Shown: positions 1 to 7,051 of the stretch, piece by piece
Layout: each line of letters opens with the position of its first letter
Numbering within the stretch: the first letter of the stretch is position 1
From: DATBLE01 sp963719325
Lineage (GTDB): Bacteria; Actinomycetota; Thermoleophilia; Gaiellales; Gaiellaceae
Assembly (NCBI GenBank): GCA_963719325.1
Contig: CAVRBW010000009.1
Span: 25,110 to 89,109 of the forward strand
DNA length: 64,000 nt
Direction of reading: 5' to 3'
Notes under the pieces: generated by a model
Databases searched by the model: none
What the model saw: the letters and a program-made list of their open reading frames with translations, nothing else
What the model was told of the DNA's origin: nothing
Made by a program: the position numbers and the translations under genes

Positions 1-45
1 GGTCTCGGCGACCAACCTGAAACGTGTCCTCCTCCGGCGGAGCGT

Positions 46-65
46 GCTCGCCCCGACGGGCGAGC
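46..65. terminator. Short hairpin in the gene-free left edge
   Basis: Eight-base arms GCTCGCCC and GGGCGAGC flank the loop CGAC. It has no U-run on either side, so it is a weak terminator candidate. It may close a gene lying left of the window. The rest of bases 1-183 shows nothing else I can support. Confidence 0.25.
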
Positions 66-183
66 GTCGCGCCCCCGGCCGAACGGGAGGCCGTCCAGCC
101 GAGGTCTACCGCTTCCGCTCACCCACGCTCGAGATCACCGACCCCTTTGCGGTCCTGCGGCCGCCGGATAGGGTTGCAGCCCG

Positions 184-579
184 TTGAAGATCTTCGGCAT
201 CGGCGCGCTCGTCGCGGGCAGCATCGCCGTGCTGGCCGGCTTGCTCCTCGCGACGGTGCTGATCGGGCCGATCCTGTTCTGGCTCGCCTGGAACGTCCTC
301 GACTTCGCGCACGCGGTCGGGCTCCCGGAGCTCGGGTTCTGGGGGATCGTGCTCGCGACGCTCTTCCTCGGGTTCGGACTGGCGGGAAAGCTGGTCGTGA
401 CCGCGATCGTCTTCCTCGCCGATCCCTCGTGGTTCCACGGCGCCGCGCAGATGCACTGGCCCGAGCCCACGTTCAAGAACTTCGTCGCAATCGCGCTCCT
501 GGCCGCGATTGCGACCCGTCCGCGCGCATCACGCAAATGGGAGAAGCGCCGGCGCGGGCGCTGCGGCTGGTCAGGCTAG
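184..579 (+). CDS. Small multi-spanning membrane protein of unknown function
   Basis: A 131-residue protein with a TTG start. It has a hydrophobic N-terminal segment (about residues 6-30), a second and third segment around residues 49-80, and a basic Arg/Lys-rich C-terminal tail. I recognise no family. The strong alternation of hydrophobic and loop segments makes it more believable than the overlapping frames. Its 3' end overlaps the end of the convergent flavodoxin-like gene by nine bases. The basic tail would be cytoplasmic by the positive-inside rule (inference). The start is uncertain. Confidence 0.5.
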   Translation: MKIFGIGALVAGSIAVLAGLLLATVLIGPILFWLAWNVLDFAHAVGLPELGFWGIVLATLFLGFGLAGKLVVTAIVFLADPSWFHGAAQMHWPEPTFKNFVAIALLAAIATRPRASRKWEKRRRGRCGWSG

Positions 580-1071
580 AACGCCGGCCGTCTCGAAGCG
601 GTCGGCGAGCTTCACCGCCCAGGAGCGAATCACGTCCCAGTTGCGGACGTCCGCGGCCGCCATCCGGTTGAAGGGGAAAGCGACCTTCGCCGGGTCGAAC
701 GCACCCCCGAAGACCCTGACCTCGAAGGGCTTGATCGGCAGCCGCTTCAGGTTTCGCCTGAGCTGCTGCTCGGACGCGGTCTGATCCTTTGCCTGGTCGG
801 TGACCGGACCGAGCGCGAAGACCGCGACCGGCACCCGGCGCAGCTCTTCCTCGAAGAGCCGCACGAATCCGCGCGCGTCGCGGTGCCAGCGGCCGATGTA
901 GATGCCGCCGCCGAGCACGACCCCCCCGTACGGGCTGAGGTCGTCGACCTCTTCGGCAGGGAGCACCTCCACGTTCAGCCGGCGCTCGCGCAACGTGGCG
1001 GCGATCGCCTCCGCAACCTCGGCGGTGGTGCCGTAACGCGATGCATATGCGACCAGAATCGGTCCCGCCAT
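571..1071 (-). CDS. Flavodoxin-domain protein, protoporphyrinogen-oxidase (HemG)-like
   Basis: A 166-residue flavodoxin fold. The N-terminus (MAGPILVAYASRYGTTAEVA) holds the phosphate-binding FMN loop S-R-Y-G-T-T, followed by the second-strand region YGGVVLGGGIYIG and the third-loop region FALGPV. The layout matches menaquinone-dependent protoporphyrinogen oxidase-type flavodoxins, which are also commonly annotated in actinomycetes with unclear roles. The ATG at 1071 is chosen because the FMN loop begins a few residues later; an upstream in-frame ATG at 1167 would add 32 basic residues that do not look conserved. It is divergent from mscL. It probably transfers electrons with FMN in the cytoplasm; HemG activity is an inference. 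Confidence 0.75.
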   Translation of the reverse strand: MAGPILVAYASRYGTTAEVAEAIAATLRERRLNVEVLPAEEVDDLSPYGGVVLGGGIYIGRWHRDARGFVRLFEEELRRVPVAVFALGPVTDQAKDQTASEQQLRRNLKRLPIKPFEVRVFGGAFDPAKVAFPFNRMAAADVRNWDVIRSWAVKLADRFETAGVLA

Positions 1072-1223
1072 GTCGAGCCTCCTCTCGGGTTGGCGCAGAG
1101 TCGCACCGACTCGAGGACGCGCCATCGGGGCGTCGCCGGAACGCTCGTCCGTGGGAACTGCTGACAAAGCGTCCGTAGCGTGATTTGCTCGACCCGTACC
1201 CGTCTCTCGTCTCGGAGGACACG

Positions 1224-1631
1224 ATGCTCACGGACTTCAAGGCCTTCCTGCTCCGCGGCAACGTCGTCGATCTCGCCGTCGGCGTCGTCATCGGCCTCGC
1301 CTTCGGCGCCGTCGTCAACTCGCTCGTCGCAGACCTGATCACCCCCGTCATCGCGGCGATCTTCGGGTCGCACGACTTCTCGAGCCTGACGTTCTCGATC
1401 AACGGAAGCGTGTTCCGCTACGGAAGCTTCCTCAACGCCGTGCTGTCGTTCACCCTGGTCGCGACCGCCGTCTTCTTCTTCGTGGTCATGCCCGTGAATC
1501 ACCTCGTCCAGCGGGCCCGGAAGGAGCCGACGCCGGACCCGACCACGCGCAAGTGCCCCGAATGCGTCAGCGAGATACCGGTCGACGCCCGCCGGTGCGC
1601 GTTCTGCACGAGCGAGGTCGCCGCCGCGTAG
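1224..1631 (+). CDS. mscL: Large-conductance mechanosensitive channel MscL with C-terminal zinc ribbon
   Basis: A 135-residue protein with the typical MscL start MLTDFKAFLLRGNVVDLAVG, TM1 (about 15-45), a periplasmic loop and TM2 (about 70-95). MscL forms a homopentameric pore that opens under membrane tension and releases solutes on hypo-osmotic shock. The start at 1224 is supported by GGAGGA a few bases upstream; an earlier ATG would add 13 residues. After TM2 the usual cytoplasmic helix is replaced by a two-knuckle CxxC...CxxC ribbon (CPEC, CAFC), a tail also met in other GC-rich bacteria. It adjoins a trehalose/glucan block, which fits osmotic duty. Confidence 0.93.
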   Translation: MLTDFKAFLLRGNVVDLAVGVVIGLAFGAVVNSLVADLITPVIAAIFGSHDFSSLTFSINGSVFRYGSFLNAVLSFTLVATAVFFFVVMPVNHLVQRARKEPTPDPTTRKCPECVSEIPVDARRCAFCTSEVAAA

Positions 1632-1640
1632 TCCGGCAGA

Positions 1641-3755
1641 TCAGACCCTGCGGAGGAGCGCGATCGAGCGGCTCTCGACCTCGAGCTCGCCGCGAGCCGG
1701 CCAGGAGCGCTCGCCGTCGGTCCACTCCGGCTCGGCGGTCGAGAGCTCGAGCTGCCACTGCTGGCCGAACCGCCGTGGCGGCAACAGGAACGTGACCGGC
1801 TGGTCGTGGGCGTTGAACAGCAGGAGGAAGGTCGAGTCGCCCACCGGCTCGCCGTCCAACGTCCGCGCCGGGATCTCTTCGCCGTTCAGGAGGAGCCCGA
1901 CCGTGCGCAGATCGCCGTCGCCCCAGTCGCGCCGGGTCATCTTGCGGCCGTCCGGCCGGAACCACCAGCTGTCGGGCAGGCCGGAGCCCTGAGGCGCGGT
2001 GCCGGTCAGGAACTGCGTCCGCCGGAACACCGGATGGGCGAGCCGGAAGCGGATCAGGCGCCGGGTGAACTCGAGCAACCGCCGTTGCCGGTCGCCGAGA
2101 TCCCAGTCGAACCAGCTGATCTCGTTGTCCTGGCAGTACGCGTTGTTGTTGCCGCCCTGCGTGCGACCGAGCTCGTCTCCGCCGAGCAGCATCGGCACGC
2201 CCTGCGAGAGGCACAGCGTCGTCAGGAGGTTGCGGAGCTGGCGGTCGCGCACGGTGTTGATCCCTGGGTCGTCGGTCGGCCCCTCGACGCCGTGGTTCCA
2301 GCTGCGGTTGTCGTCGCTCCCGTCACGGTTGTCCTCACCGTTTGCCTCGTTGTGCTTCTGGTCGTAGGAGACGAGGTCGGCGACGGTGAAGCCGTCGTGC
2401 GCGGTGACGAAGTTGATCGAGGCGAACGGCCGCCGACCGTCCGACTGGTACAGGTCGCTCGAGCCGGTGAACCGCTGGGCGAACTCGCCGAGCCCGGCCG
2501 CGCCGCGCCAGAAGTCGCGGACGGAGTCGCGGTACATGCCGTTCCACTCGGTCCAGAGGATCGGGAAGTTGCCGACCTGGTAGCCCCCCGGGCCGACGTC
2601 CCACGGCTCTGCGATCAACTTGACCTGTGAGAGAACGGGGTCCTGGTGGATGACGTCGAAGAACGCCGACAGTCGGTCGACGTCGTAGAACTCCCGCGCG
2701 AGCGCCGACGCCAGGTCGAAGCGAAACCCGTCGACGTGACAGTCGACCGCCCAGTAGCGGAGCGAGTCCATGATCAACCGGAGCACGCTCGGGTGCACGG
2801 GGTTGAGGCTGTTTCCCGTGCCCGTGAAGTCCATGTAGTAGCGCCGCTCGTCCGGTACCAGTCGGTAGTAGGAGGCGTTGTCCACGCCTCTGAACGAGAG
2901 CATCGGGCCGAGGTGGTTGCCCTCTGCGGTGTGGTTGTAGACGACGTCGAGGATCACCTCGATCCCGGCGCGATGGAGCGCCTTGACCATCCCCTTGAAC
3001 TCCCGGATCTGCTCGCCGCGCTTGCCCGTCGCGGCGTAGAGCGCGTGCGGCGCGAGGTAGCCGATCGAGCTGTAGCCCCAGTAGTTGGTCAGGCCGCTAT
3101 CGACCAGGTGGTGCTCGTCGATGATGTGGTGCACGGGAAGGAGCTCGACCGCGGTCACGCCGAGCGAGGTGAGGTGCGCGATCGCCGCCTCCGAGGCGAG
3201 CCCCGCGTAGGTGCCGCGCAGGTCCTCGCGGACGCCTGGATGCCGGATCGTGAAGCCCTTCACGTGCACCTCGTAGATCACGGTGTCGTGCCACGGGGTG
3301 CGGAGGTGCTCGTCGCCTTCCCAGTCGAAGACGGGGTCGATCACGATGCATTTCGGGATCGCGAGCGCGTCGTCTTCGTCGTCGACCTCGAGGTCGGCGT
3401 CCTCTCCGCCCGGCACGTACGGAAGCGTGCTCGCCGCATCCCAGTCCACCCCGCCTTCGATCGCCTTCGCGTACGGGTCGATCAGGAGCTTGTGGGGGTT
3501 GAAACGGTGGCCCTGCTCCGGCGCCCAGGGCCCGTGGACGCGGTAGGCATACCGCTGGCCCGGGCCGATGTCGGGGAGGTAGCAATGCCAGTTGTAGGCC
3601 GTACGCTCGGCGAGCGGGACGCTGGTCTCGTTGTCGTGCTCGTCGAACAGGCAGAGCTCGACGTGCTCCGCCCCTTCGGAGAACAGCGAGAAGTTCGTGC
3701 CGGCGCCGTCCCACGTCGCGCCGAGCGGGAACGGCGCCCCCGGCCAGACCTTCAC
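1641..3755 (-). CDS. glgX: Glycogen debranching enzyme GlgX
   Basis: A 704-residue GH13 enzyme that hydrolyses alpha-1,6 branches of glycogen limit chains in the cytoplasm. An N-terminal CBM48-type domain (about 1-120) precedes the barrel. Conserved GH13 regions are visible: VVYNHT (271-276), DGFRFD with nucleophile Asp347, acid/base Glu383 in LIAEPWD, and Asp454 in TAHDGF. Length matches GlgX/TreX (about 700). The GTG start at 3755 overlaps the treZ stop (GTGA), so the two are probably translationally coupled in the order MFS-treZ-glgX. TreX-type enzymes often accompany TreY/TreZ; no treY is present in the window. Confidence 0.95.
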   Translation of the reverse strand: MKVWPGAPFPLGATWDGAGTNFSLFSEGAEHVELCLFDEHDNETSVPLAERTAYNWHCYLPDIGPGQRYAYRVHGPWAPEQGHRFNPHKLLIDPYAKAIEGGVDWDAASTLPYVPGGEDADLEVDDEDDALAIPKCIVIDPVFDWEGDEHLRTPWHDTVIYEVHVKGFTIRHPGVREDLRGTYAGLASEAAIAHLTSLGVTAVELLPVHHIIDEHHLVDSGLTNYWGYSSIGYLAPHALYAATGKRGEQIREFKGMVKALHRAGIEVILDVVYNHTAEGNHLGPMLSFRGVDNASYYRLVPDERRYYMDFTGTGNSLNPVHPSVLRLIMDSLRYWAVDCHVDGFRFDLASALAREFYDVDRLSAFFDVIHQDPVLSQVKLIAEPWDVGPGGYQVGNFPILWTEWNGMYRDSVRDFWRGAAGLGEFAQRFTGSSDLYQSDGRRPFASINFVTAHDGFTVADLVSYDQKHNEANGEDNRDGSDDNRSWNHGVEGPTDDPGINTVRDRQLRNLLTTLCLSQGVPMLLGGDELGRTQGGNNNAYCQDNEISWFDWDLGDRQRRLLEFTRRLIRFRLAHPVFRRTQFLTGTAPQGSGLPDSWWFRPDGRKMTRRDWGDGDLRTVGLLLNGEEIPARTLDGEPVGDSTFLLLFNAHDQPVTFLLPPRRFGQQWQLELSTAEPEWTDGERSWPARGELEVESRSIALLRRV

Positions 3756-5245
3756 GCGCGCAGCTCCAGGGTCTTCGCCCCGAAGTCGACGACCAGCACG
3801 GCATCGCCGCGCCGCATGGTCAGCACCTGTCCGCCCGCCTCGACGTGCACCTCGCGCGGCAGCCTACGTCGCAGCGCGATCAGCCTGCGGTAGTGATCCC
3901 GCGCACCTGGCCGCTCCACCCGGGAGAGCTTCGAGCGGCGGAAGGCCTCGGGATCCTGCGGATCGGGGACGTCGTCGCGCGAAAACCCCGTGAAGGCCGC
4001 GAACTCGCGCCTGCGCCCCTCGCGCGCCGCGGTCGCAACCCGCGGATCGACATGGTCGGTGAAGAAGAGGAACGGATTCGCCTCGCCGTATTCCTCTCCC
4101 ATGAACACCAGCGGCGTCTGGGACGCAAAGAGCACGACCGCGGAGGCGAGCCGGAGGAGCTCGGGGGCGAGCCGGTCGCCGAACGCCCGGTTTCCGACCT
4201 GGTCGTGGTCCTGCGCACAGACGACGTGGGCGAACGCCGGGCTACGGGCAAGCTCGCGGGCCACGTCCGCGGCCAGACCGTACGGGGCGTAGTAGCCGTC
4301 ACGCTCCCCCGTCAGCGCCGCGTGGAGCGAGTGGTGGAGGCCGTCGGCCCAGCGAGCGTCATGCCCCCAGTCGAGCAGCGGACGGTCGTCGTCGATCGAC
4401 GTCTCGGACACGAGGAGCGCGCCAGGAGCGGCGGCCCGAACGCGGTCGGCCAGCTCGGCCATGATGTGGCGGGGCGAGTCGTCCACGATCGCCTGCACTG
4501 CGTCGAGCCGGAGTCCGTCGATGCCGTACTCGCAAAGCCACATCAGCGCGTTCTGGATCACCCACTCGCGCACGCCGCGCTGCGAGAAGTCGAAGCCGCC
4601 GCCCCAGATGGTTCCACGGCCGCCGCCCAGATAGGGAGCAAACGCTCCGAGTGCGCCGGCGCCTGGCCCGGCATGGTTGTAGACGACGTCGAGGATCACC
4701 CCGAGCCCCTCGCGATGAGCGGCCTCGACGAACCTGCCCAGCCCTGCGGGGCCGCCGTAGGCAGGGTGCGGCGCGTACGGGTAGAGGCCGTCGTATCCCC
4801 AGCCGCGTGCGCCGGGGAAGGTCGCCGCCGGCATCAGCTCGACTGCGGTGATCCCGAGCACGCGGAGCGGCGCCAGATGCGGGATGGCGCCGTCGAACGT
4901 GCCCTCCTCCGAGAAGGCGCCGACGTGCAGCTCGTAGATCACGAGCTCTTCGAGCGGAAGCCCGAGACGGACGGTGCGTGGCACGTCGACGATCTGCGAC
5001 GGCCCTGCGACCCCATGCGGTTGAAAGCGCGAGCACGGGTCCGGCAGCTCCCGGGCCTCGTCGAGCACGTAGACGTAGTCGTCCCCGGCTCGTGCGCGCA
5101 GCTCACCCGCGAAGACGCCGTCCTCGGCAGCCTCGAGCTCGTGACTCTCCCCGCCGATCCGCACGTCGACGCGGTCGGCTCGTGGCGCCCAGACCCGGAA
5201 CGAGGCGGTCCCGTCGCGGCGGGGAATCGCTCCGAGCGACGTCAC
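3752..5245 (-). CDS. treZ: Malto-oligosyltrehalose trehalohydrolase TreZ
   Basis: A 497-residue GH13 enzyme that releases trehalose from maltooligosyl-trehalose. It has an N-terminal beta-domain (about 1-95) and a barrel with DVVYNHAGPG (186-195), DGLRLD with Asp248, Glu281 in LVSETS and DHDQVGN with Asp348; VNYD/YNHAGPG-type and DHDQVGN motifs are TreZ-like. The GTG at 5245 overlaps the MFS stop by four bases; the longer open frame upstream is only the antisense of the MFS gene. Its usual partner TreY, which makes the substrate, is absent here, so it may be encoded elsewhere. Confidence 0.93.
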   Translation of the reverse strand: MTSLGAIPRRDGTASFRVWAPRADRVDVRIGGESHELEAAEDGVFAGELRARAGDDYVYVLDEARELPDPCSRFQPHGVAGPSQIVDVPRTVRLGLPLEELVIYELHVGAFSEEGTFDGAIPHLAPLRVLGITAVELMPAATFPGARGWGYDGLYPYAPHPAYGGPAGLGRFVEAAHREGLGVILDVVYNHAGPGAGALGAFAPYLGGGRGTIWGGGFDFSQRGVREWVIQNALMWLCEYGIDGLRLDAVQAIVDDSPRHIMAELADRVRAAAPGALLVSETSIDDDRPLLDWGHDARWADGLHHSLHAALTGERDGYYAPYGLAADVARELARSPAFAHVVCAQDHDQVGNRAFGDRLAPELLRLASAVVLFASQTPLVFMGEEYGEANPFLFFTDHVDPRVATAAREGRRREFAAFTGFSRDDVPDPQDPEAFRRSKLSRVERPGARDHYRRLIALRRRLPREVHVEAGGQVLTMRRGDAVLVVDFGAKTLELRA

Positions 5246-6477
5246 ACGCCGACGGAGGGAAGGGGCTCCCTGCGGCGGTGTGCAGCGCCGCGCACGGCTG
5301 CGGCTCCGCAGGCGGCCGCGGCGATCGAGACGGCCGCGAAGAAGTACCACGCGGCATCGTCGCCGTACGCGCCGCGAAGCTGAAGCCCGATGAAGGGGCC
5401 GAGCGCAAAGCCGACTCCCGCCGTGCTGCCGAAGGCGCCCATGTAGGCGCCGCGCACATCCTCGGGCGCGAGCCGGGCGACGATGGCTTGCGAGGTCGGC
5501 ACCCAGAGCATCTCGCCGACGACGAAGACCAGGATCACGAGAACGAACATCGCCGCCGACCCGCTGAGCAGCAGGAACAGGAATGAGCCGCCCATCAGCA
5601 GCATCGCCGTGACGAGCTTCGGCCCGGCGGGAAACGCAGAGGTCCGCCGCGTCACGCGCAGCTGGAAGAGCGTCACCAGAGCCGGATTCAGGATCACAAT
5701 GAATCCCCAGGTCGACGGCGCGATCCTGTGCGTGTCGACAGCCGAGATCGGCAGAACCGTCTCGAAGGCGACGTAGGTGAGATACGCGAGCGCGCCCGAG
5801 AGCAGGAAGAACAGGAACGCCTGGTCGCGCCGGATGACCCCGAACGAGCCGCGCGTCGGCGGCTCCGCGGGCGTGAAGGCGCCGCGGCGCGGCAGGTAAC
5901 GGTAGGCGATCGTCCAGCCGGCGAGCGAGATCAGCGAGACACCGACCCACAGGACCGGCCAGTGCCGACCGATCAGCAGCAGACCGGCGACCGGCGGACC
6001 GAAGGTGACGCCGAGGTTCGAGGCGATCCGAACGGACGCGTAGGCCGCTTCGTGGCGCTCGGGCGGGACGAGGTCGGCGACCATCGCCTGGTCGGCACCC
6101 TGGCCGATCGAGCCGAGGGCAGCGCCCAGCGACACGAGCGCGATCGCGAGGACGACGTGATGCCCGACGAAGATGTAGCCGAGGATCACGACGGACTGAA
6201 GGCTCCAGCCGAGGAGGATCAAGGGCCGGCGACCGACGTGGTCGGAGGCGTGCCCGCCCAAGTAGCCGGCGATCGCGGAGGCAACGGCGCCGATCAGGAA
6301 GCCGACGCCGAGCTCTCTCGAGGTCGCGCCGACGTGCTGGAGCGCCCAGATCCCGACGAAGGTCCACGCGGCCGAGAAACCGGCGGACTCGACCAGCGAC
6401 ACCGCGAGCACCGGCCGCAACGCGCGATCGACCTCGTCGCCCCAGACGAGGCGAAAGAGCCTGGCAAAGAGACCCAC
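5242..6477 (-). CDS. Major facilitator superfamily transporter
   Basis: A 411-residue protein with about twelve hydrophobic segments in two halves and a cytoplasmic loop containing GYLGGHASDHVGRRPLILLG, the MFS A-type motif (G-x-x-x-D-x-x-G-R-R). This is a typical single-component secondary transporter length. It is the first gene of a block whose members overlap by four bases (MFS-treZ-glgX), which suggests it moves a glucan or trehalose product across the membrane; that substrate is inference only. A divergent pore protein lies upstream beyond a 229-base gap holding a large hairpin. Confidence 0.88.
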   Translation of the reverse strand: MGLFARLFRLVWGDEVDRALRPVLAVSLVESAGFSAAWTFVGIWALQHVGATSRELGVGFLIGAVASAIAGYLGGHASDHVGRRPLILLGWSLQSVVILGYIFVGHHVVLAIALVSLGAALGSIGQGADQAMVADLVPPERHEAAYASVRIASNLGVTFGPPVAGLLLIGRHWPVLWVGVSLISLAGWTIAYRYLPRRGAFTPAEPPTRGSFGVIRRDQAFLFFLLSGALAYLTYVAFETVLPISAVDTHRIAPSTWGFIVILNPALVTLFQLRVTRRTSAFPAGPKLVTAMLLMGGSFLFLLLSGSAAMFVLVILVFVVGEMLWVPTSQAIVARLAPEDVRGAYMGAFGSTAGVGFALGPFIGLQLRGAYGDDAAWYFFAAVSIAAAACGAAAVRGAAHRRREPLPSVGV

Positions 6478-6621
6478 AGCCTCAGGCTATCCACGCGCCA
6501 CTCGTCCGCCGGGCGCGGCACCGCTGGCTCTGCGCCAGGTTTGTAAACATCGGTAGATCGCTACGTTGTGCGGTCGACCTCGAACGAGGACGATCGGAAA
6601 GCGGGCTCCCGCGGGCGCGTA

Positions 6622-6663
6622 GCGAGCCGGCCGGGGGCCAAGCGGCGCCCTCGGCCGGCTCGC
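6622..6663. repeat. Large GC-rich hairpin between divergent genes
   Basis: Perfect 12-base arms GCGAGCCGGCCG and CGGCCGGCTCGC enclose an 18-base loop. It sits in the 229-base gap between the MFS gene and the pore protein, which read away from each other, so it cannot be a simple terminator of either. It may be a palindromic mobile repeat or a regulatory structure. I see no other signal in the gap. Confidence 0.5.
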
Positions 6664-6706
6664 GTACGGCGACGCAGCCGTCCGCCGCGCGCGCGAGACT
6701 CGGGTC

Positions 6707-7051
6707 GTGTTGCGGGAGGAGCTGAGCCGGCTCGGCGGTTGGGAGGAGCGGCACAGGCGGCTCGTCGCCCGCGTGACGATCGCGCTGGGGCTCACGGTCG
6801 TGGTCGACGTCGTCGGCGCGCTGCTCGTCTGGCATTTCGAGCGGCATGCAAGCGGGACTCAGATCCACGACCTCGGCGATGCGTTCTTCTTCTCGACCGT
6901 CCAGCTGCTGACGATCTCGTCCCAGCTTGCGAACCCGTTCACCGCGGCCGGCCGGATCGTCGACGTCGTGCTCGAAGCCTGGGCGCTCATGGTCGTCACC
7001 GCGCTCGCCGGCTCGTTCGCCGCCTTCTTCGTCGGCGGCGATCGCGACTAG
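6707..7051 (+). CDS. Two-TM ion-channel-like protein with a non-potassium filter
   Basis: A 114-residue protein with a basic N-terminus, TM1 (about 22-45), a re-entrant pore-helix-like segment FFFSTVQLLTISSQ (about 60-73) and TM2 (about 84-110). The topology and the phrase D-A-F-F-F-S-T-V-Q resemble K2P/KcsA-type pore modules, but where TVGYG should be there is TISSQ, so it should not be a normal potassium channel. GTG start at 6707; the stop overlaps the convergent glgB stop by four bases. Its neighbours are osmoprotectant genes. It could be a degenerate channel or one with a different ion preference. Confidence 0.65.
   Translation: MLREELSRLGGWEERHRRLVARVTIALGLTVVVDVVGALLVWHFERHASGTQIHDLGDAFFFSTVQLLTISSQLANPFTAAGRIVDVVLEAWALMVVTALAGSFAAFFVGGDRD

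Noticed and set aside
24..671. 215-codon frame at the left edge
   Set aside because: Arg/Pro/Ser-rich, no domain; the hydrophobic frame from 184 is more protein-like.
2646..3893. Long plus-strand open frame of 415 codons opposite glgX
   Set aside because: It is the antisense of a well-conserved GH13 enzyme; composition is Val/Arg/Glu-rich with no motif, as GC-rich antisense frames usually are.
5245..6367. Upstream extension of treZ to 871 residues
   Set aside because: The added part is Arg/Pro-rich and fully antisense-frame overlap of the MFS gene on the same strand; GTG 5245 with the 4-base overlap is the natural start.
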